Source: Arthrobacter methylotrophus (GTDB lineage: Bacteria; Actinomycetota; Actinomycetes; Actinomycetales; Micrococcaceae). Taken from it: a stretch of DNA of 64,000 nucleotides. The stretch's first letter is position 1; every line of letters begins with the position of its first letter. The notes under the pieces were generated by a model that did not search any database, was not told where the DNA came from, and saw only the letters and a list, made by a program, of their open reading frames with translations. The DNA lies in contig NZ_BAABED010000001.1 in NCBI RefSeq assembly GCF_039539965.1, forward strand, positions 3,968,001 to 4,032,000, in the 5' to 3' direction. The translations under genes and the position numbers were made by a program. Shown here one piece after another: positions 1 through 8,888 of the stretch.

Positions 1-101
1 GCACACCCATTCGCCGCGGAATGCTGGGCCCGGCGTCGGGGTTGGAAGACCGGACCATCTACTTCTGTCCGAAGTGCCAGCCGGTGGAATCGCACGGCTG
101 A
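1..101 (+). CDS. C-terminal end of an Fpg/Nei-family DNA glycosylase (partial)
   Basis: Only the last 32 codons are in the window; the frame runs from base 3 to TGA at 99-101. The residues TPIRRGMLG, then RTIYFCPKCQ, match the second half of the C-terminal zinc finger of Fpg/Nei (formamidopyrimidine-DNA glycosylase / endonuclease VIII), in which the last CxxC pair (here CPKC) binds zinc and the preceding region contacts the lesion strand. These enzymes excise oxidised bases and nick the abasic site. The catalytic N-terminal proline lies outside the window, so Fpg cannot be told from Nei here. The next 75 bases hold no gene. Confidence 0.72.
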   Translation, partial: TPIRRGMLGPASGLEDRTIYFCPKCQPVESHG

Positions 102-176
102 CGCTGCGGAAATTCCTGGCGACACCGGAACTCCCGGAGCGTCAGGGAATCGGCGCGTCGCCAGGACGAATCCGGG

Positions 177-797
177 TCACGGAGCGGCCGGAACCGCTTG
201 CTGAACACTTCGCGGAGACTGCACCGGAACCGTGAACATGGGCAGCAACAGTTGGACCACTGGCCCAATGGCCAAGGCGTAGACGACGGTCCCCACGCCG
301 AGCGATCCGCCAAGCAGCCAACCCACCCCCAGCACCACCACCTCGATCAAGGTCCGGGACAGGCGCACCGACCAGCCCGTGCGCCGGGCAAGTCCAGTCA
401 TCAGCCCATCGCGAGCACCAGGGCCAAGGCGTGCCCCGATGTAGCAAGCGGAGGCGATGCCATTGAGGACCACGGCACCGGCGAGCATGGCGATCTGGCC
501 CCCCAAGTGCGAGAAGACAGGGATCAGGGACAGACCGATGTCCGCGAAGACGCCCACCAACACGGCGTTGGCTAGGGTTCCGCAGCCGGGCATTTGCCGC
601 AGCGGTATCCAGAGGAGCAGCACGAGGAAGCTGACCACCACCACCACGGTACCGATGCTCCACCCGATCCTTCCCGAGACGCCCTGGTGGAACACATCCC
701 AGGGATCCAGGCCAAGACCGGCCCGGATGAACATGGCCAGGGAAATCCCATACATTGCGAGGCCGATCAGGAGCTGGGTGATTCTGCGGGTCATCAT
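177..797 (-). CDS. YczE/YitT-like multipass membrane protein
   Basis: About 206 residues, strongly hydrophobic, with roughly five to six membrane segments (for example IGTVVVVVSFLVLLLWIPL), and the motif GLGLDPWDVFHQG near residue 30 that is typical of YczE-family proteins. Function in this family is not established; members are often paired with a MocR-type regulator. The gene is divergent from exactly such a regulator, with a 59-base gap to it. I chose the ATG at 797 because GGGAG lies about 11 bases upstream. The longer reading from 833 has no ribosome site and would run into the inverted repeat at 814-842. Confidence 0.75.
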   Translation of the reverse strand: MMTRRITQLLIGLAMYGISLAMFIRAGLGLDPWDVFHQGVSGRIGWSIGTVVVVVSFLVLLLWIPLRQMPGCGTLANAVLVGVFADIGLSLIPVFSHLGGQIAMLAGAVVLNGIASACYIGARLGPGARDGLMTGLARRTGWSVRLSRTLIEVVVLGVGWLLGGSLGVGTVVYALAIGPVVQLLLPMFTVPVQSPRSVQQAVPAAP

Positions 798-813
798 GAA
801 ACCATGCTCCCGA

Positions 814-842
814 AAACTGGCATTGCTTTCCATAGCCAGTTT
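814..842. promoter_or_regulatory. Inverted repeat between yczE-like gene and mocR-type gene (candidate operator)
   Basis: Perfect 8-base arms AAACTGGC (814-821) and GCCAGTTT (835-842) separated by 13 bases. A further ACTGGT follows at 848. The repeat sits in the divergent intergenic region just before the regulator start at 857, where an autoregulatory MocR protein would bind. Binding is inferred; MocR operators are usually direct or inverted repeats near a divergent partner gene. Confidence 0.45.
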
Positions 843-856
843 GCGATACTGGTCTC

Positions 857-2320
857 ATGTCCGGATCCCTGAACCCCCCAGCCATGGCCCGTCTCCTCGG
901 GGCGTGGAACACTGGCGCCGCGCCCGCCTACCGCGAGCTTGCCGACGTCGTACGCCTTTTAGTGATGGACGGACGCATCCCGCTGGACGTCGCACTGCCC
1001 AGCGAACGCGCGCTGGCGAGCACTTTGGGCGTCAGCCGGACCACCGTCACCGCCGCCTACGCGAGCCTGCGCGAGCAAGGCTTTCTCAGTGGCAGCCAGG
1101 GGAGCCGGGGCCGGACGGGCATTCCGCACCGGACGGTTCCCGTCAGCGGACCTGGCCTCGCCGTTCCGGCAGGGATTCTCGACCTCGCCTACGCTTCACT
1201 GCCGGCAACAGGCGAGGTAGTGCACCGGGCCTTTGCCGATGCATTGATTGACCTTCCGGCACTGTTGCCCGGTTTTGGCTACGACGCCGTCGGTCTCCCA
1301 CCCCTCCGGGAAGCCATCGCGAAACGTTACACAGCAGCAGGCATCCCCACCACGGCCGCGCAGATCCTGGTGACTTCCGGGGCCCAGCACGCCCTGAACA
1401 TCATCCTGCGGACACTCGCTGGCAGGCAGCAGAAGGTCCTCGTGGAACACCCCAGCTACCCCAACGCACTCGACGCCATCCGCACTTCAGGCTCCCGCAC
1501 GGTGCCGGTGCCCATGCCACCGGCCGTTGAGCCGGCGTCCGGTGCTGGCTGGGATATCGAGGAAATGGTGGCGGCGATGCGACACCAACGTCCGTCCATG
1601 GCCTACCTCGTGCCAGACTTCCACAACCCCACAGGGCGGGTCATGTCCAATCTCCAGCGCCGCCGCTTGGTCCGCGAAGCGGCAGGCACGGGCACTGTCC
1701 TGGTGGTGGACGAGACCCTTCGGGAGTTAAACCTCGACGCCATTGAAACCTCGCCCCTCGCAGCCTTCAGCCCGGCGGTGGTGACCATCGGTTCGCTCAG
1801 CAAATCACATTGGGCTGGGCTCCGAACCGGGTGGATCCGCGCCGAGGAGGAGTTGATCAGCCGCTTCGTGGCAACGCGGACCACCACGGACTTGGGCGGA
1901 CCCGTCGTCGAGCAATTAGCGGCAGCGCGGCTGGTCCGGGCGTTCACGGAACCGCTGGACGCGAGGCTCGCGGAACTATGGCGGAACCGCGAGTCGCTCC
2001 TGGGACTTCTGGCCGAGCACCTGCCGACGTGGCACGTGGAACGTCCGCGGGGCGGGCTGACTGCATGGTGCAGGCTGCCCACGCCGTCGAGCACTGCGCT
2101 CACTGTCATCGCTCCGGAGTTCGGTCTTCGGCTGGCAGCCGGGCCGCGTTTTGGGCTCGGTGGAGCTTTCGAGCACTTCATGCGCGTCCCGTATACCCTT
2201 CCGCCGGCCCAGCTCGAAACCGCGGTACTGGCACTGCGCGATGCCCAAGCGAAGCTCGACGCTTCTCCCCAGCTCCGCAGAACCCTTAAGGCACCCAAGG
2301 AGCCGGCCGCCGTCGCGTAG
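857..2320 (+). CDS. MocR-family regulator (GntR winged helix plus aminotransferase-like domain)
   Basis: 487 residues. The N-terminal 25-95 region is a GntR-type winged helix (PSERALASTLGVSRTTVTAAY). The rest is a fold-type I aminotransferase-like domain with TSGAQHALNIIL, YLVPDFHNPTGRVM (PLP-contacting Asn/Asp region) and SLSKSHWAGLRTGW, whose Lys would form the PLP Schiff base. Proteins of this class use PLP or an amino-acid adduct as effector and control neighbouring, usually divergent genes. The divergent yczE-like gene matches the YczR/YczE arrangement known from Firmicutes and actinobacteria, so regulation of that membrane protein is the likeliest job. A 66-bp palindrome lies 24 bases beyond the stop. 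Confidence 0.88.
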   Translation: MSGSLNPPAMARLLGAWNTGAAPAYRELADVVRLLVMDGRIPLDVALPSERALASTLGVSRTTVTAAYASLREQGFLSGSQGSRGRTGIPHRTVPVSGPGLAVPAGILDLAYASLPATGEVVHRAFADALIDLPALLPGFGYDAVGLPPLREAIAKRYTAAGIPTTAAQILVTSGAQHALNIILRTLAGRQQKVLVEHPSYPNALDAIRTSGSRTVPVPMPPAVEPASGAGWDIEEMVAAMRHQRPSMAYLVPDFHNPTGRVMSNLQRRRLVREAAGTGTVLVVDETLRELNLDAIETSPLAAFSPAVVTIGSLSKSHWAGLRTGWIRAEEELISRFVATRTTTDLGGPVVEQLAAARLVRAFTEPLDARLAELWRNRESLLGLLAEHLPTWHVERPRGGLTAWCRLPTPSSTALTVIAPEFGLRLAAGPRFGLGGAFEHFMRVPYTLPPAQLETAVLALRDAQAKLDASPQLRRTLKAPKEPAAVA

Positions 2321-2344
2321 CCGGCCTGAACTCCGCCTCCCCCA

Positions 2345-2410
2345 CCCAACTAACTCGCATTAGATGTCGTTCTGAGGCGTTTTAACGACAACAAGTGCGA
2401 GTTAGTTGGG
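2345..2410. repeat. 66-bp palindromic element, family A copy 1
   Basis: Imperfect palindrome bounded by CCCAAC and GTTGGG. The outer arms are perfect over 18 bases if one extends to 2342-2359 and 2396-2413. An inner TGTCGTT/AACGACA pair continues the stem. It stands between the end of the MocR gene and the truncated DUF4188-like gene (convergent). Four more copies of identical length are at 3020, 27440, 51762 and 53615. Confidence 0.85.
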
Positions 2411-2425
2411 TGGCCCGGGGTGAAG

Positions 2426-2638
2426 CTATGGGTGCTGCTCCGAGAAGGAACCCATGCGTTGCTTGGCGGTGTTGCTACCTGGACTCACCTGGACATGCGA
2501 GGTGGCTTTGGCAAGGCCAAACTGAGGCATGCCGTTGTAAACCACTTCGATTCCCGGCGTCGGCACCCGATACGTCTCATGCCACACGCCAATGTCACCG
2601 CTACCCGCGACTTCCTTCATGAATCGCCGCCACGGCCC
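2426..2638 (-). pseudogene. C-terminal stub of a DUF4188 (monooxygenase-like) gene
   Basis: The minus frame carries GPWRRFMKEV, then GDIGVWHETYRVPTPGIEVV, YNGMPQFGLAKA: the conserved end of DUF4188 proteins, small proteins annotated as putative monooxygenases. Everything before GPWRRF (upstream of about 2638 on this strand) is unrelated low-quality sequence, so roughly the N-terminal half is missing. The stub faces a TetR stub whose N-terminus is missing at the same point. Family assignment is from memory of the motif, so the name is moderately sure; the truncation is clearer. Confidence 0.5.
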
Positions 2639-2685
2639 CAGGTGCGGCGAATCCCTGTCCGCCGCGAAGCGACGCGTGCCACTTT

Positions 2686-3003
2686 GCCGATCTTCCACCA
2701 ACGGTTGGCGCGCATTCCCTCTACCGGCTCATGTTCAGTGGCGCGCTCGCCGCGTATGTTGACTGCAGCCCGACGCCGGCGGTCGCCTCGGCAGCCATGC
2801 TTCCGCTTGTGGAAGCCGTGACGGCTGCACAGCCGGCGGGGACCATTCGCAACGTGGATGCCGGAACGGTCGCCATGGCCATCTGGGGACAGGTGCACGG
2901 ACTCGTGGGCCTGGAGCTGACGAACATGGATGCGCCCGGGACGGAATGGGAAGGGATTTACGCCGCAGGCCTCGACGCCGTGACGCGCGGCTGGGCGAGC
3001 TGA
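2686..3003 (+). pseudogene. C-terminal stub of a TetR-family regulator
   Basis: The frame gives VGAHSLYRLMFSGALAAYVD, then LPLVEAVTAAQPAG and VAMAIWGQVHGLVGLELTN, a typical ligand-binding C-terminal domain of TetR regulators. The helix-turn-helix N-terminus is absent: the frame is closed by TGA at about 2618-2620 and the residues before VGAH do not resemble a TetR protein. An internal ATG at 2731 could start a 90-residue product, but it would not bind DNA through the usual HTH. Probably a remnant. Confidence 0.55.
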
Positions 3004-3019
3004 AGCCGGACTCCCCTTA

Positions 3020-3085
3020 CCCAACTGACTTGCAGTTGTTGTCGTTTTGAGGGCTCATAACGACGTTAACTGCGAGCTAGTTGGG
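3020..3085. repeat. 66-bp palindromic element, family A copy 2
   Basis: Begins CCCAACTGACTTGCAG (3020-3035) and ends CTGCGAGCTAGTTGGG (3070-3085), with inner TTGTCGTT / AACGAC arms. It lies between the TetR stub and the convergent SRPBCC gene (stop at 3120). With copy 1 it brackets the 0.6-kb deletion scar. Confidence 0.85.
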
Positions 3086-3119
3086 CAGGGCGGGGCAGTT
3101 GGGTGGGTCCTGAGGGGAT

Positions 3120-3812
3120 TTACGAGTACACCTTTTCCAGGAATCCTCCCCAGGCCTTCGCGGTCAGCTCGGAGTCGGCCTTGCCGCTGAAGTCGTGCAC
3201 CGTCATGCCCACCGGGGCCCCGAAGGAGTTTCGGCCGAAGAAACGGTACAGCGTATCCGCCGTCCGCAGGCCGAGGAAGTGCTGGTTGGAGAAGTCAACC
3301 ACCCCACTCAGCCGCCCGACACCGTCGACGTCCACCTCAACCGCTGAACCTTCCGCAATACCATCTACGCCGAGCGCCTTCTTCAGTTGCACGAAACCCT
3401 CGGGCGTCTGGGACGACCCCGGACCTTGGATATCAGTGAAGACCACGGGCTTGCCGTCGAAGTATTGAAGGTACTGGCCCAAGGTATGCAGGTAGAACTC
3501 GGTGTGCTTGCTGGCGCCGTCGTACTGGTCCTCCCAGTCGTCCGCGAAGATGCCACTGTGGACATAGTGCAGCTTGGCCCGTCCGCCGTCGACCGCTTCC
3601 AGGACGTGCTCGAGCTGATTGAACCAGCCGTCCGGCCCATCCATCCGGGTCACGAGGTGGCTGGGGTATTCGTCCACGGTCTTCACGGCAGGCCATTGAT
3701 CGGTCGGAAACATCCAGGCCGAGGTATCAGCGGTGACAGCCTGCCAGACACGTTCAGGAGTGCCGGGCAGTTCGGTGTCGGCCACGATTTCGAATTCACG
3801 GTTGTCAGTCAT
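3120..3812 (-). CDS. SRPBCC / AHSA1-domain protein
   Basis: 230 residues. The start DNREFEIVADTELPGTPERV, followed by WQAVT, is the usual opening of AHSA1/SRPBCC (START-like) domains, which form a deep hydrophobic ligand pocket. A second half (residues about 135-230) may be another compact domain ending in TVHDFSGKADSELTAKAWGG. Ligand unknown. It overlaps the ArsR-type gene upstream by eight bases, so the two are co-transcribed and translationally coupled; such ArsR-SRPBCC pairs are common in actinobacteria. Confidence 0.8.
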   Translation of the reverse strand: MTDNREFEIVADTELPGTPERVWQAVTADTSAWMFPTDQWPAVKTVDEYPSHLVTRMDGPDGWFNQLEHVLEAVDGGRAKLHYVHSGIFADDWEDQYDGASKHTEFYLHTLGQYLQYFDGKPVVFTDIQGPGSSQTPEGFVQLKKALGVDGIAEGSAVEVDVDGVGRLSGVVDFSNQHFLGLRTADTLYRFFGRNSFGAPVGMTVHDFSGKADSELTAKAWGGFLEKVYS

Positions 3813-4446
3813 TGTCCCGTTCCTTTTCTGGAGAGTGCTGTGTGTTTGTCTTGAGTGCGGGATGAAGTACGACGACGAGCCGATGCTTGCGTGCGCCGCT
3901 CACCGTTTCGCTCGAAGCACCAGGGCCGCCGTCGTGGTACTTGTCGACGAGTCGGGTCACCGCGACGCCGAGCTCCTCGGCAAAGGCGGCGCGGTCCGCT
4001 GCGGAGCGGAAGGTGATTTCGCCGTCGATCGCAAAGCTCGCAAGCTTCTTCTTGTCCGCGGCCGCGCCCGCTATCAACGTGCCCATCTCCTGGACTGTCC
4101 GGGCGGCGAGGGCCAGAAGCCAGAAGGCGGAAAAGCGGTCCGAGAAGCGTCGGGGATCCGGCGCCACGGACGCGAGTGCCACCGGCGAGATCAGGTACGA
4201 CGCCGCCGTCGCACGCAAAACGCGTTCGGTGACGTTGCCCTTCTTGCGCTCCTCCACCAGCTCCACCAGCCCGTGACGCTCCAGGGCTTTCAGGTGGTAG
4301 TTGATCTTCTGCCGGGGCAGGCCCACCTTGACCGCCAGCTGCGTGGCAGAACCAGGCTCGGCCAGTTCCTGCAGAATACGGGTGCGGATCGGGTCCAGCG
4401 ACGCTTCCGCCGCGGCGGGATCCTCGATCACTTCGATGTCCAACAT
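3805..4446 (-). CDS. ArsR-type winged-helix transcriptional regulator
   Basis: 213 residues from ATG 4446 (MLDIEVIEDPAAAEASLDPI). Residues 15-75 form an ArsR-like winged helix: DPIRTRILQELAEPGSATQL, LPRQKINYHLKALERHGLVE, followed by a basic wing. No clustered cysteines, so it is not obviously a metal sensor. The C-terminal half contains helices and a low-complexity basic tail. It is the first gene of a two-gene unit with the SRPBCC protein and probably controls it. Longer readings upstream of 4446 lack any family similarity. Confidence 0.8.
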   Translation of the reverse strand: MLDIEVIEDPAAAEASLDPIRTRILQELAEPGSATQLAVKVGLPRQKINYHLKALERHGLVELVEERKKGNVTERVLRATAASYLISPVALASVAPDPRRFSDRFSAFWLLALAARTVQEMGTLIAGAAADKKKLASFAIDGEITFRSAADRAAFAEELGVAVTRLVDKYHDGGPGASSETVSGARKHRLVVVLHPALKTNTQHSPEKERDND

Positions 4447-4597
4447 GCTTCCATTCTGCCTACCGACAACTTTTCTTGTCAAGAACTTTTTTCTCGTCGG
4501 AGGGTTGCGGGACACCGTCAGAGGGAGCCCTGCCGGCCCGTACCGCTGCGGTCGGTGAAGGAGTACCCTGCGGGTATCACTGTCCGTGAGGTGCAAG

Positions 4598-6352
4598 ATG
4601 AGGTTCAGTAGTCCGCCCGCTGAGTCCGGAGCAGATCGGCCGCTCAGGCGTCGCAGGGGGCGGGTCCGGGACTGGGCGTTACAGCGTCCGGCCCTCGCTG
4701 CCTTGTCCATCCTCGCGATCATCGCATTTGTCGGTGCCGCCGTCTTTTTCGGCGCCTCCTGGTCCCGGTCATTGGTGGCGGCTGGCACCCCCGCTGCAGC
4801 CGGCGCCTCGGCAGGGAATGCCGGCGCACCTGCGGTGGATGCAGGGATTTCGAAGGTCCAACACGTCATTGTCATCATGCAAGAGAACCGTTCGTTCGAC
4901 AGCTATTTCGGCACGTTCCCGGGAGCGGACGGGATACCGATGCAGAACGGCTCCCCCGCGGTGTGCGTTCCCGATCCGGCCCACGGCTCCTGCGTGAAAC
5001 CGTATTACGATCCTTCGGACCGGAACTCCGGCGGACCGCACAGCCAGGTCAATGCGACGGCGGACATTGACGGTGGAAAAATGGACGGCTTCATCGCACA
5101 AGCCGAGAAAGCCTCAACCAACTGCCCACCGAACGCCCCAGCCTGCGCGGGCGGCAACCAAAGCGACGTGATGGGCTACCACGACGCGCGCGACCTGCCC
5201 AACTACTGGGCATATGCCAAGGACTTCACACTTCAGGACCACATGTTCGAGCCCAACGCTTCGTGGAGCCTGCCCGCCCACCTGTATATGGTCTCGGAAT
5301 GGTCGGCCAAATGCAGCCGCTCGGGAGACCCGCAATCCTGCGTCAACGCCCTTCAGAATCCCGGCAATCCGCCGGACTTTACCTCCGCGATCCAGTCCAC
5401 CCTCATCGGCAAATGCCGGGCCGGCCTGCAGAACAAAGCCTGCCAGGACGCCCTCTCCGCGGCCGGGATCACCCCGGACATGGCCGCGCAACTACACACC
5501 CTCATCGTGCAGAACTGCGCTGGCTCAGATTCCTATACAAGCTGCCAGGCGGCGATCGACAAAGCGGTCCTCCCCGAGGCCCTCAAACAGAGACTGCTGG
5601 CCGCCGCCAAACTACTGGCACCCCCTGACTACGCCTGGACGGACCTCACCTACCTGCTGCACCAGCAGAACGTGCCTTGGGCCTACTACGTCTTCAACGG
5701 CACCGAGCCCGACTGCCAAGACGACGCAGCAATGTCATGCGCTCCAGTAGCCCAGAACGCTAAAACACCGGGCATTTGGAATCCGCTCCCCTACTTCGAC
5801 ACCGTGAAGCAGGATGGCCAGCTCGGCAATATCCAGTCCCTGAGCAACTTCTATCACGCCGCCAAGAACGGGACCCTGCCTGCCGTGAGTTGGATCGACC
5901 CGACAGGAGCCGTCAGCGAACATCCCCCGGCACTGATCAGCACGGGGCAGGCGTACGTCACGGGCCTGATCAACGCGGTCATGGCGGGTCCGGAGTGGAA
6001 CAGCACAGCCATCTTCCTCTCGTGGGATGACTGGGGTGGCTTCTACGACCACGTGGCCCCGCCCACGGTGGACCAAAACGGGTACGGCCTTCGGGTTCCC
6101 GGAATCGTCATCAGCCCCTACGCCAAACAAGGCAACATTGACCACCAGATCCTCAGCCACGATGCCTATGCCAAGTTCATCGAAGACGATTTCCTGCATG
6201 GCCAACGCCTCGACCCCGCCACGGACGGACGGCCCGACCCCCGGCCCGACGTCCGCGAGAACAACCCCCAGCTCGGCAATCTGGTAAATGACTTCAACTT
6301 CAACCAGCAGCCGATCAAACCCGTCATCCTTCCGGGGGGCGCCACGTACTAG
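4598..6352 (+). CDS. Secreted phospholipase C / acid phosphatase-like phosphoesterase
   Basis: 584 residues from ATG 4598 (GAGGTG just upstream; a GTG at 4586 is possible). An arginine-rich N-terminus is followed by one membrane segment (about residues 29-55, [20 protein letters not shown]) and an Ala/Gly linker, so it is an anchored or exported enzyme. The catalytic domain opens with [20 protein letters not shown], the metal and nucleophile region of the non-haemolytic PLC/alkaline phosphatase superfamily, and later has [17 protein letters not shown] and [14 protein letters not shown]. It would hydrolyse phosphodiesters or monoesters outside the membrane. Several Cys pairs in the 200-300 region suggest disulphides. 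Monocistronic; no phosphate-box search was possible. Confidence 0.85.
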   Translation: MRFSSPPAESGADRPLRRRRGRVRDWALQRPALAALSILAIIAFVGAAVFFGASWSRSLVAAGTPAAAGASAGNAGAPAVDAGISKVQHVIVIMQENRSFDSYFGTFPGADGIPMQNGSPAVCVPDPAHGSCVKPYYDPSDRNSGGPHSQVNATADIDGGKMDGFIAQAEKASTNCPPNAPACAGGNQSDVMGYHDARDLPNYWAYAKDFTLQDHMFEPNASWSLPAHLYMVSEWSAKCSRSGDPQSCVNALQNPGNPPDFTSAIQSTLIGKCRAGLQNKACQDALSAAGITPDMAAQLHTLIVQNCAGSDSYTSCQAAIDKAVLPEALKQRLLAAAKLLAPPDYAWTDLTYLLHQQNVPWAYYVFNGTEPDCQDDAAMSCAPVAQNAKTPGIWNPLPYFDTVKQDGQLGNIQSLSNFYHAAKNGTLPAVSWIDPTGAVSEHPPALISTGQAYVTGLINAVMAGPEWNSTAIFLSWDDWGGFYDHVAPPTVDQNGYGLRVPGIVISPYAKQGNIDHQILSHDAYAKFIEDDFLHGQRLDPATDGRPDPRPDVRENNPQLGNLVNDFNFNQQPIKPVILPGGATY

Positions 6353-6380
6353 GCGCTTACCGGACGCGGTCCGGCGGAAC

Positions 6381-6398
6381 GCCCTGTTCCGGCAGGGC
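6381..6398 (+). terminator. Short GC hairpin after the phosphoesterase gene
   Basis: GCCCTG (6381-6386), loop TTCCGG, CAGGGC (6393-6398). It lies 28 bases after the stop in a GC-rich inverted-repeat stretch (6357-6430). No T-run follows, so it is at best a weak or Rho-assisted terminator. Confidence 0.3.
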
Positions 6399-6444
6399 GC
6401 CCGGTCCTGGCGGAACGCCCGGGGCACCCCGGTAGAATAGACCG

Positions 6445-7395
6445 GTGATGCAATCCCCCCTTCCAGTGCGCGACGGCGTGAACGCCACCCGCCTGCGCCT
6501 CCCGGATGAGGGACCTTGGGACACCGCCATGGATTACATGATGCATCGCTGGGGGCATATCGACCCGCAGGGTATCGAGGACAGGTTCGACGCCGGCGAG
6601 ATTGTCGGCGAGGGCGGCGCGCCCCTTGACCGCCGCACCCCTCTCGAAGAACACACCTTCATCTGGTACTACCGCACCCTCCCCCCGGAGACGCGCATGC
6701 CAGTGGAGATCAGCATCCTGCACCAGGACGAGCACCTCCTGGTCGTCGACAAGCCCCACTTCCTGCCCACCACCCCGGGCGGGACCTACATTCAGGAATC
6801 GGCACTCGTCCGGCTCCGGAACCAGCTGGACCTGCCGGACCTCATCCCGATGCACCGCCTCGACCGCATGACCGCCGGAGTCCTGCTGCTCTCCACGAAC
6901 CCGGAGACCCGAGGAAAGTACCAGGTGCTCTTCGAGAAGCGTCAAGTGCAAAAAGAGTACGAGTGCGTCTCTGCCGCGGCACCCGCCGCAGGCTTTCCCG
7001 CCGTCGAGCTCCCCGCCGTTGTGCGCAACCGCATGACCAAGTCCCGAAGCTATCTCCTCGCCGAAGTGATCGACGGCGAACCCAACGCGGAAACCCGCAT
7101 TGAGCTGCTGAGAACGCTCGACGGCGGCACTCACAACGGCGGCATGGCTCGCCGCGCGCTGTACCGGCTGGAGCCCCACACCGGCAAGACCCACCAGCTT
7201 CGCGTGCATATGGCATCGCTCGGGCTGGGAATCGTGAACGACGCGTTCTATCCCGAGCTCCTGGACAAGGCCCCGGACGACTACTCCAAGCCCTTGCAGT
7301 TGTTGGCCCGTGGCATCCGCTTTGTTGACCCCATCAGTGGGCGAGCCGTGGAATACCGGAGCGGCCTCGAGTTGGGCGAAGCCCACCCCGCCTGA
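6445..7395 (+). CDS. RluA-family pseudouridine synthase
   Basis: 316 residues. The catalytic motif MHRLDRMTAGVLLLS (about residue 135) carries the family Asp in HRLDxxTxG; upstream are EDRFDAGEI (S4-like opening) and LLVVDKPHFLPTTPGG; PHTGKTHQLRVHMASLGLGI is the conserved C-terminal signature. It isomerises a uridine in 23S rRNA or tRNA. There is no Shine-Dalgarno sequence; TAGAAT at 6433-6438 is a good -10 placed seven bases before the GTG at 6445, so the mRNA may be leaderless (ATG 6448 is the alternative start). Target site cannot be told from sequence. Confidence 0.85.
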   Translation: MMQSPLPVRDGVNATRLRLPDEGPWDTAMDYMMHRWGHIDPQGIEDRFDAGEIVGEGGAPLDRRTPLEEHTFIWYYRTLPPETRMPVEISILHQDEHLLVVDKPHFLPTTPGGTYIQESALVRLRNQLDLPDLIPMHRLDRMTAGVLLLSTNPETRGKYQVLFEKRQVQKEYECVSAAAPAAGFPAVELPAVVRNRMTKSRSYLLAEVIDGEPNAETRIELLRTLDGGTHNGGMARRALYRLEPHTGKTHQLRVHMASLGLGIVNDAFYPELLDKAPDDYSKPLQLLARGIRFVDPISGRAVEYRSGLELGEAHPA

Positions 7396-7410
7396 CGGCC
7401 TCCCCCCAGG

Positions 7411-7502
7411 ACGCTCACTCACGGATGTGAAGGCACATTGTCCACTTGAGGGCCATATCTGCAGGAGGGTTGGCCACGCAGCGGTCATACGTGAGCGAGC
7501 GT
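7411..7502. repeat. GTGAGCGAGCGT repeat, family B site 1
   Basis: An inverted unit (ACGCTCACTCAC, 7411-7422) and a forward unit (GTGAGCGAGCGT, 7491-7502) in the gap between two convergent genes. Nothing else recognisable is here. Confidence 0.6.
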
Positions 7503-7538
7503 CCGACGAGCCGCCGAACACGGAGCGCTCGGGTTCGA

Positions 7539-8066
7539 TCAGCCCTCCGGAACCCCGAAGACGCTCCGGAACACGTCGGTCATTTCCGCGCCGAACAGCA
7601 CAAATTCGACCAGGTCCAGCGCACCGGGACTGTCCGCGTCGAAGCGCCGGACGGCGTCGAACGCTACAGTGGCGACTTCGCGCGCGTCCCAACCGTAGAT
7701 CCCCGCGCTGATCGCGGGGAAAGCAATGGACCCCGCAGCGAGGGATTCGGCTACCCGCAAGCTCTCGCGGAAACACGAAGCCAGCAGTTCCGGGTCGCTC
7801 TGCCCCGCGTGCCGGTTGGGGCCAACTGTGTGGATCACCCACCGCGCCGGCAATCTGAATCCAGGTGTGTGCACGGCCTGCCCCACGGGCAAACCGCCCG
7901 GATAATGCTCGCGAACCTCCATGCACGCCGCCAGGAGCTCCCGGCCCGCGGCGCGGTGGATTGCGCCGTCCACTCCGCCGCCACCCATCAAAGACGAGTT
8001 GGCCGCGTTAACGATCGCATCGACGTCGCGCGTGGTGATGTCGCCTTGCAGGATTTCGAGCCGCAT
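7539..8066 (-). CDS. Macro-domain protein (ADP-ribose / O-acetyl-ADP-ribose hydrolase type)
   Basis: 175 residues. It opens MRLEILQGDITTRDVDAIVN, then AANSSLMGGGGVDGAIHRAAG: the ADP-ribose-binding loop of MacroD-type macrodomains, with the Asn and Gly-rich segment and the Asp used for deacetylation. Further motifs are VIHTVGPN and AFPAISAGIYGWD. The family removes ADP-ribose from proteins or hydrolyses O-acetyl-ADP-ribose. The ATG at 8066 matches the family start; a longer frame upstream is antisense to the DedA gene. Confidence 0.88.
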   Translation of the reverse strand: MRLEILQGDITTRDVDAIVNAANSSLMGGGGVDGAIHRAAGRELLAACMEVREHYPGGLPVGQAVHTPGFRLPARWVIHTVGPNRHAGQSDPELLASCFRESLRVAESLAAGSIAFPAISAGIYGWDAREVATVAFDAVRRFDADSPGALDLVEFVLFGAEMTDVFRSVFGVPEG

Positions 8067-8123
8067 GGCGCCAGTCTTGCACGACGTTCCGGCGGATGCA
8101 CCCGAGTGGGGTACTTTGTGCCC

Positions 8124-8747
8124 ATGGACATCACCACCGCCGATGGCTGGGGAGCCGCGATCTACGTCTGGATCATCCCCATGGTGGTGGGCGATGCCTT
8201 CTTCCCGCCCATCCCTTCGGAGATGCTGGTGATCACGGGTGGCGCACTTGCCGCGCAGGGCCAGGCCAATCTGTGGCTGGTGGGTTCGTTGGCCGCCGTC
8301 GCCTCTTGGCTGGGCGACATGATCGTTTTTCAACTCTTCAAACGCCGCTTGGGCCATCTCCTGGACCGCTGGGTCTGGGGCCGCAGAGTCCATCAGGGCA
8401 TCCACCGGGCCATCGCCAAGGCTGGCCGTTCCTCCACCTACGGCGCGATTATCGGCGCTCGGTTCATCCCGGGTGGCCGGCTTGCGGCGTCGGCCGCTTC
8501 GGGAATTGCCGAGGTTTCCTCCCGCGGTTTCAGTCTGTGCGCGGGCTTGGGCGGCCTGTTGTGGGCTACGTGGCAGGTCGGGCTGGGTTACTTTGCCGGC
8601 TCGACGACGAAGCTTCCGTTCTGGGCGAGCTCACTGATCGGCGTCGGCGTGGGGTTGCTGATCGGCGTCGTGGTGGGTCTGATCGTGACGCGCCGCCGGG
8701 GAGACCGTTCGCCGGTGGACGAGCCGGGCGAGCCGCCCCATCTTTAG
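8124..8747 (+). CDS. DedA-family membrane protein
   Basis: 207 residues with several membrane segments. It shows the DedA/SNARE-associated signature: IPMVVGDAFFPPIPSEMLVI near the N-terminus (conserved acidic and proline residues in the re-entrant helix) and GARFIPGGRLAASAASGIA (conserved arginine). DedA proteins move or flip lipid carriers such as undecaprenyl phosphate, or support membrane energetics. It is divergent from the macro-domain gene with a 57-base gap. C-terminal tail is charged and cytosolic. Confidence 0.85.
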   Translation: MDITTADGWGAAIYVWIIPMVVGDAFFPPIPSEMLVITGGALAAQGQANLWLVGSLAAVASWLGDMIVFQLFKRRLGHLLDRWVWGRRVHQGIHRAIAKAGRSSTYGAIIGARFIPGGRLAASAASGIAEVSSRGFSLCAGLGGLLWATWQVGLGYFAGSTTKLPFWASSLIGVGVGLLIGVVVGLIVTRRRGDRSPVDEPGEPPHL

Positions 8748-8888
8748 GAGCCCTTTCGACAGGCAGCGCCGTCACGCTGAGCGGCTTTTTACGGTGCCGC
8801 GCGTCGTTGTTCCGCGAATTTCAGGAGGTGTGCGCCGTCGACGTCCGCGAAAAGCTGCAGGGCGTGACGCGCTCCCCCGGCGTCTGGC

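Noticed and set aside
3805..4878. A 357-codon reading of the ArsR gene starting at 4878
   Set aside because: The first 144 codons lie antisense to the phosphoesterase gene and have no HTH; the family start is ATG 4446.
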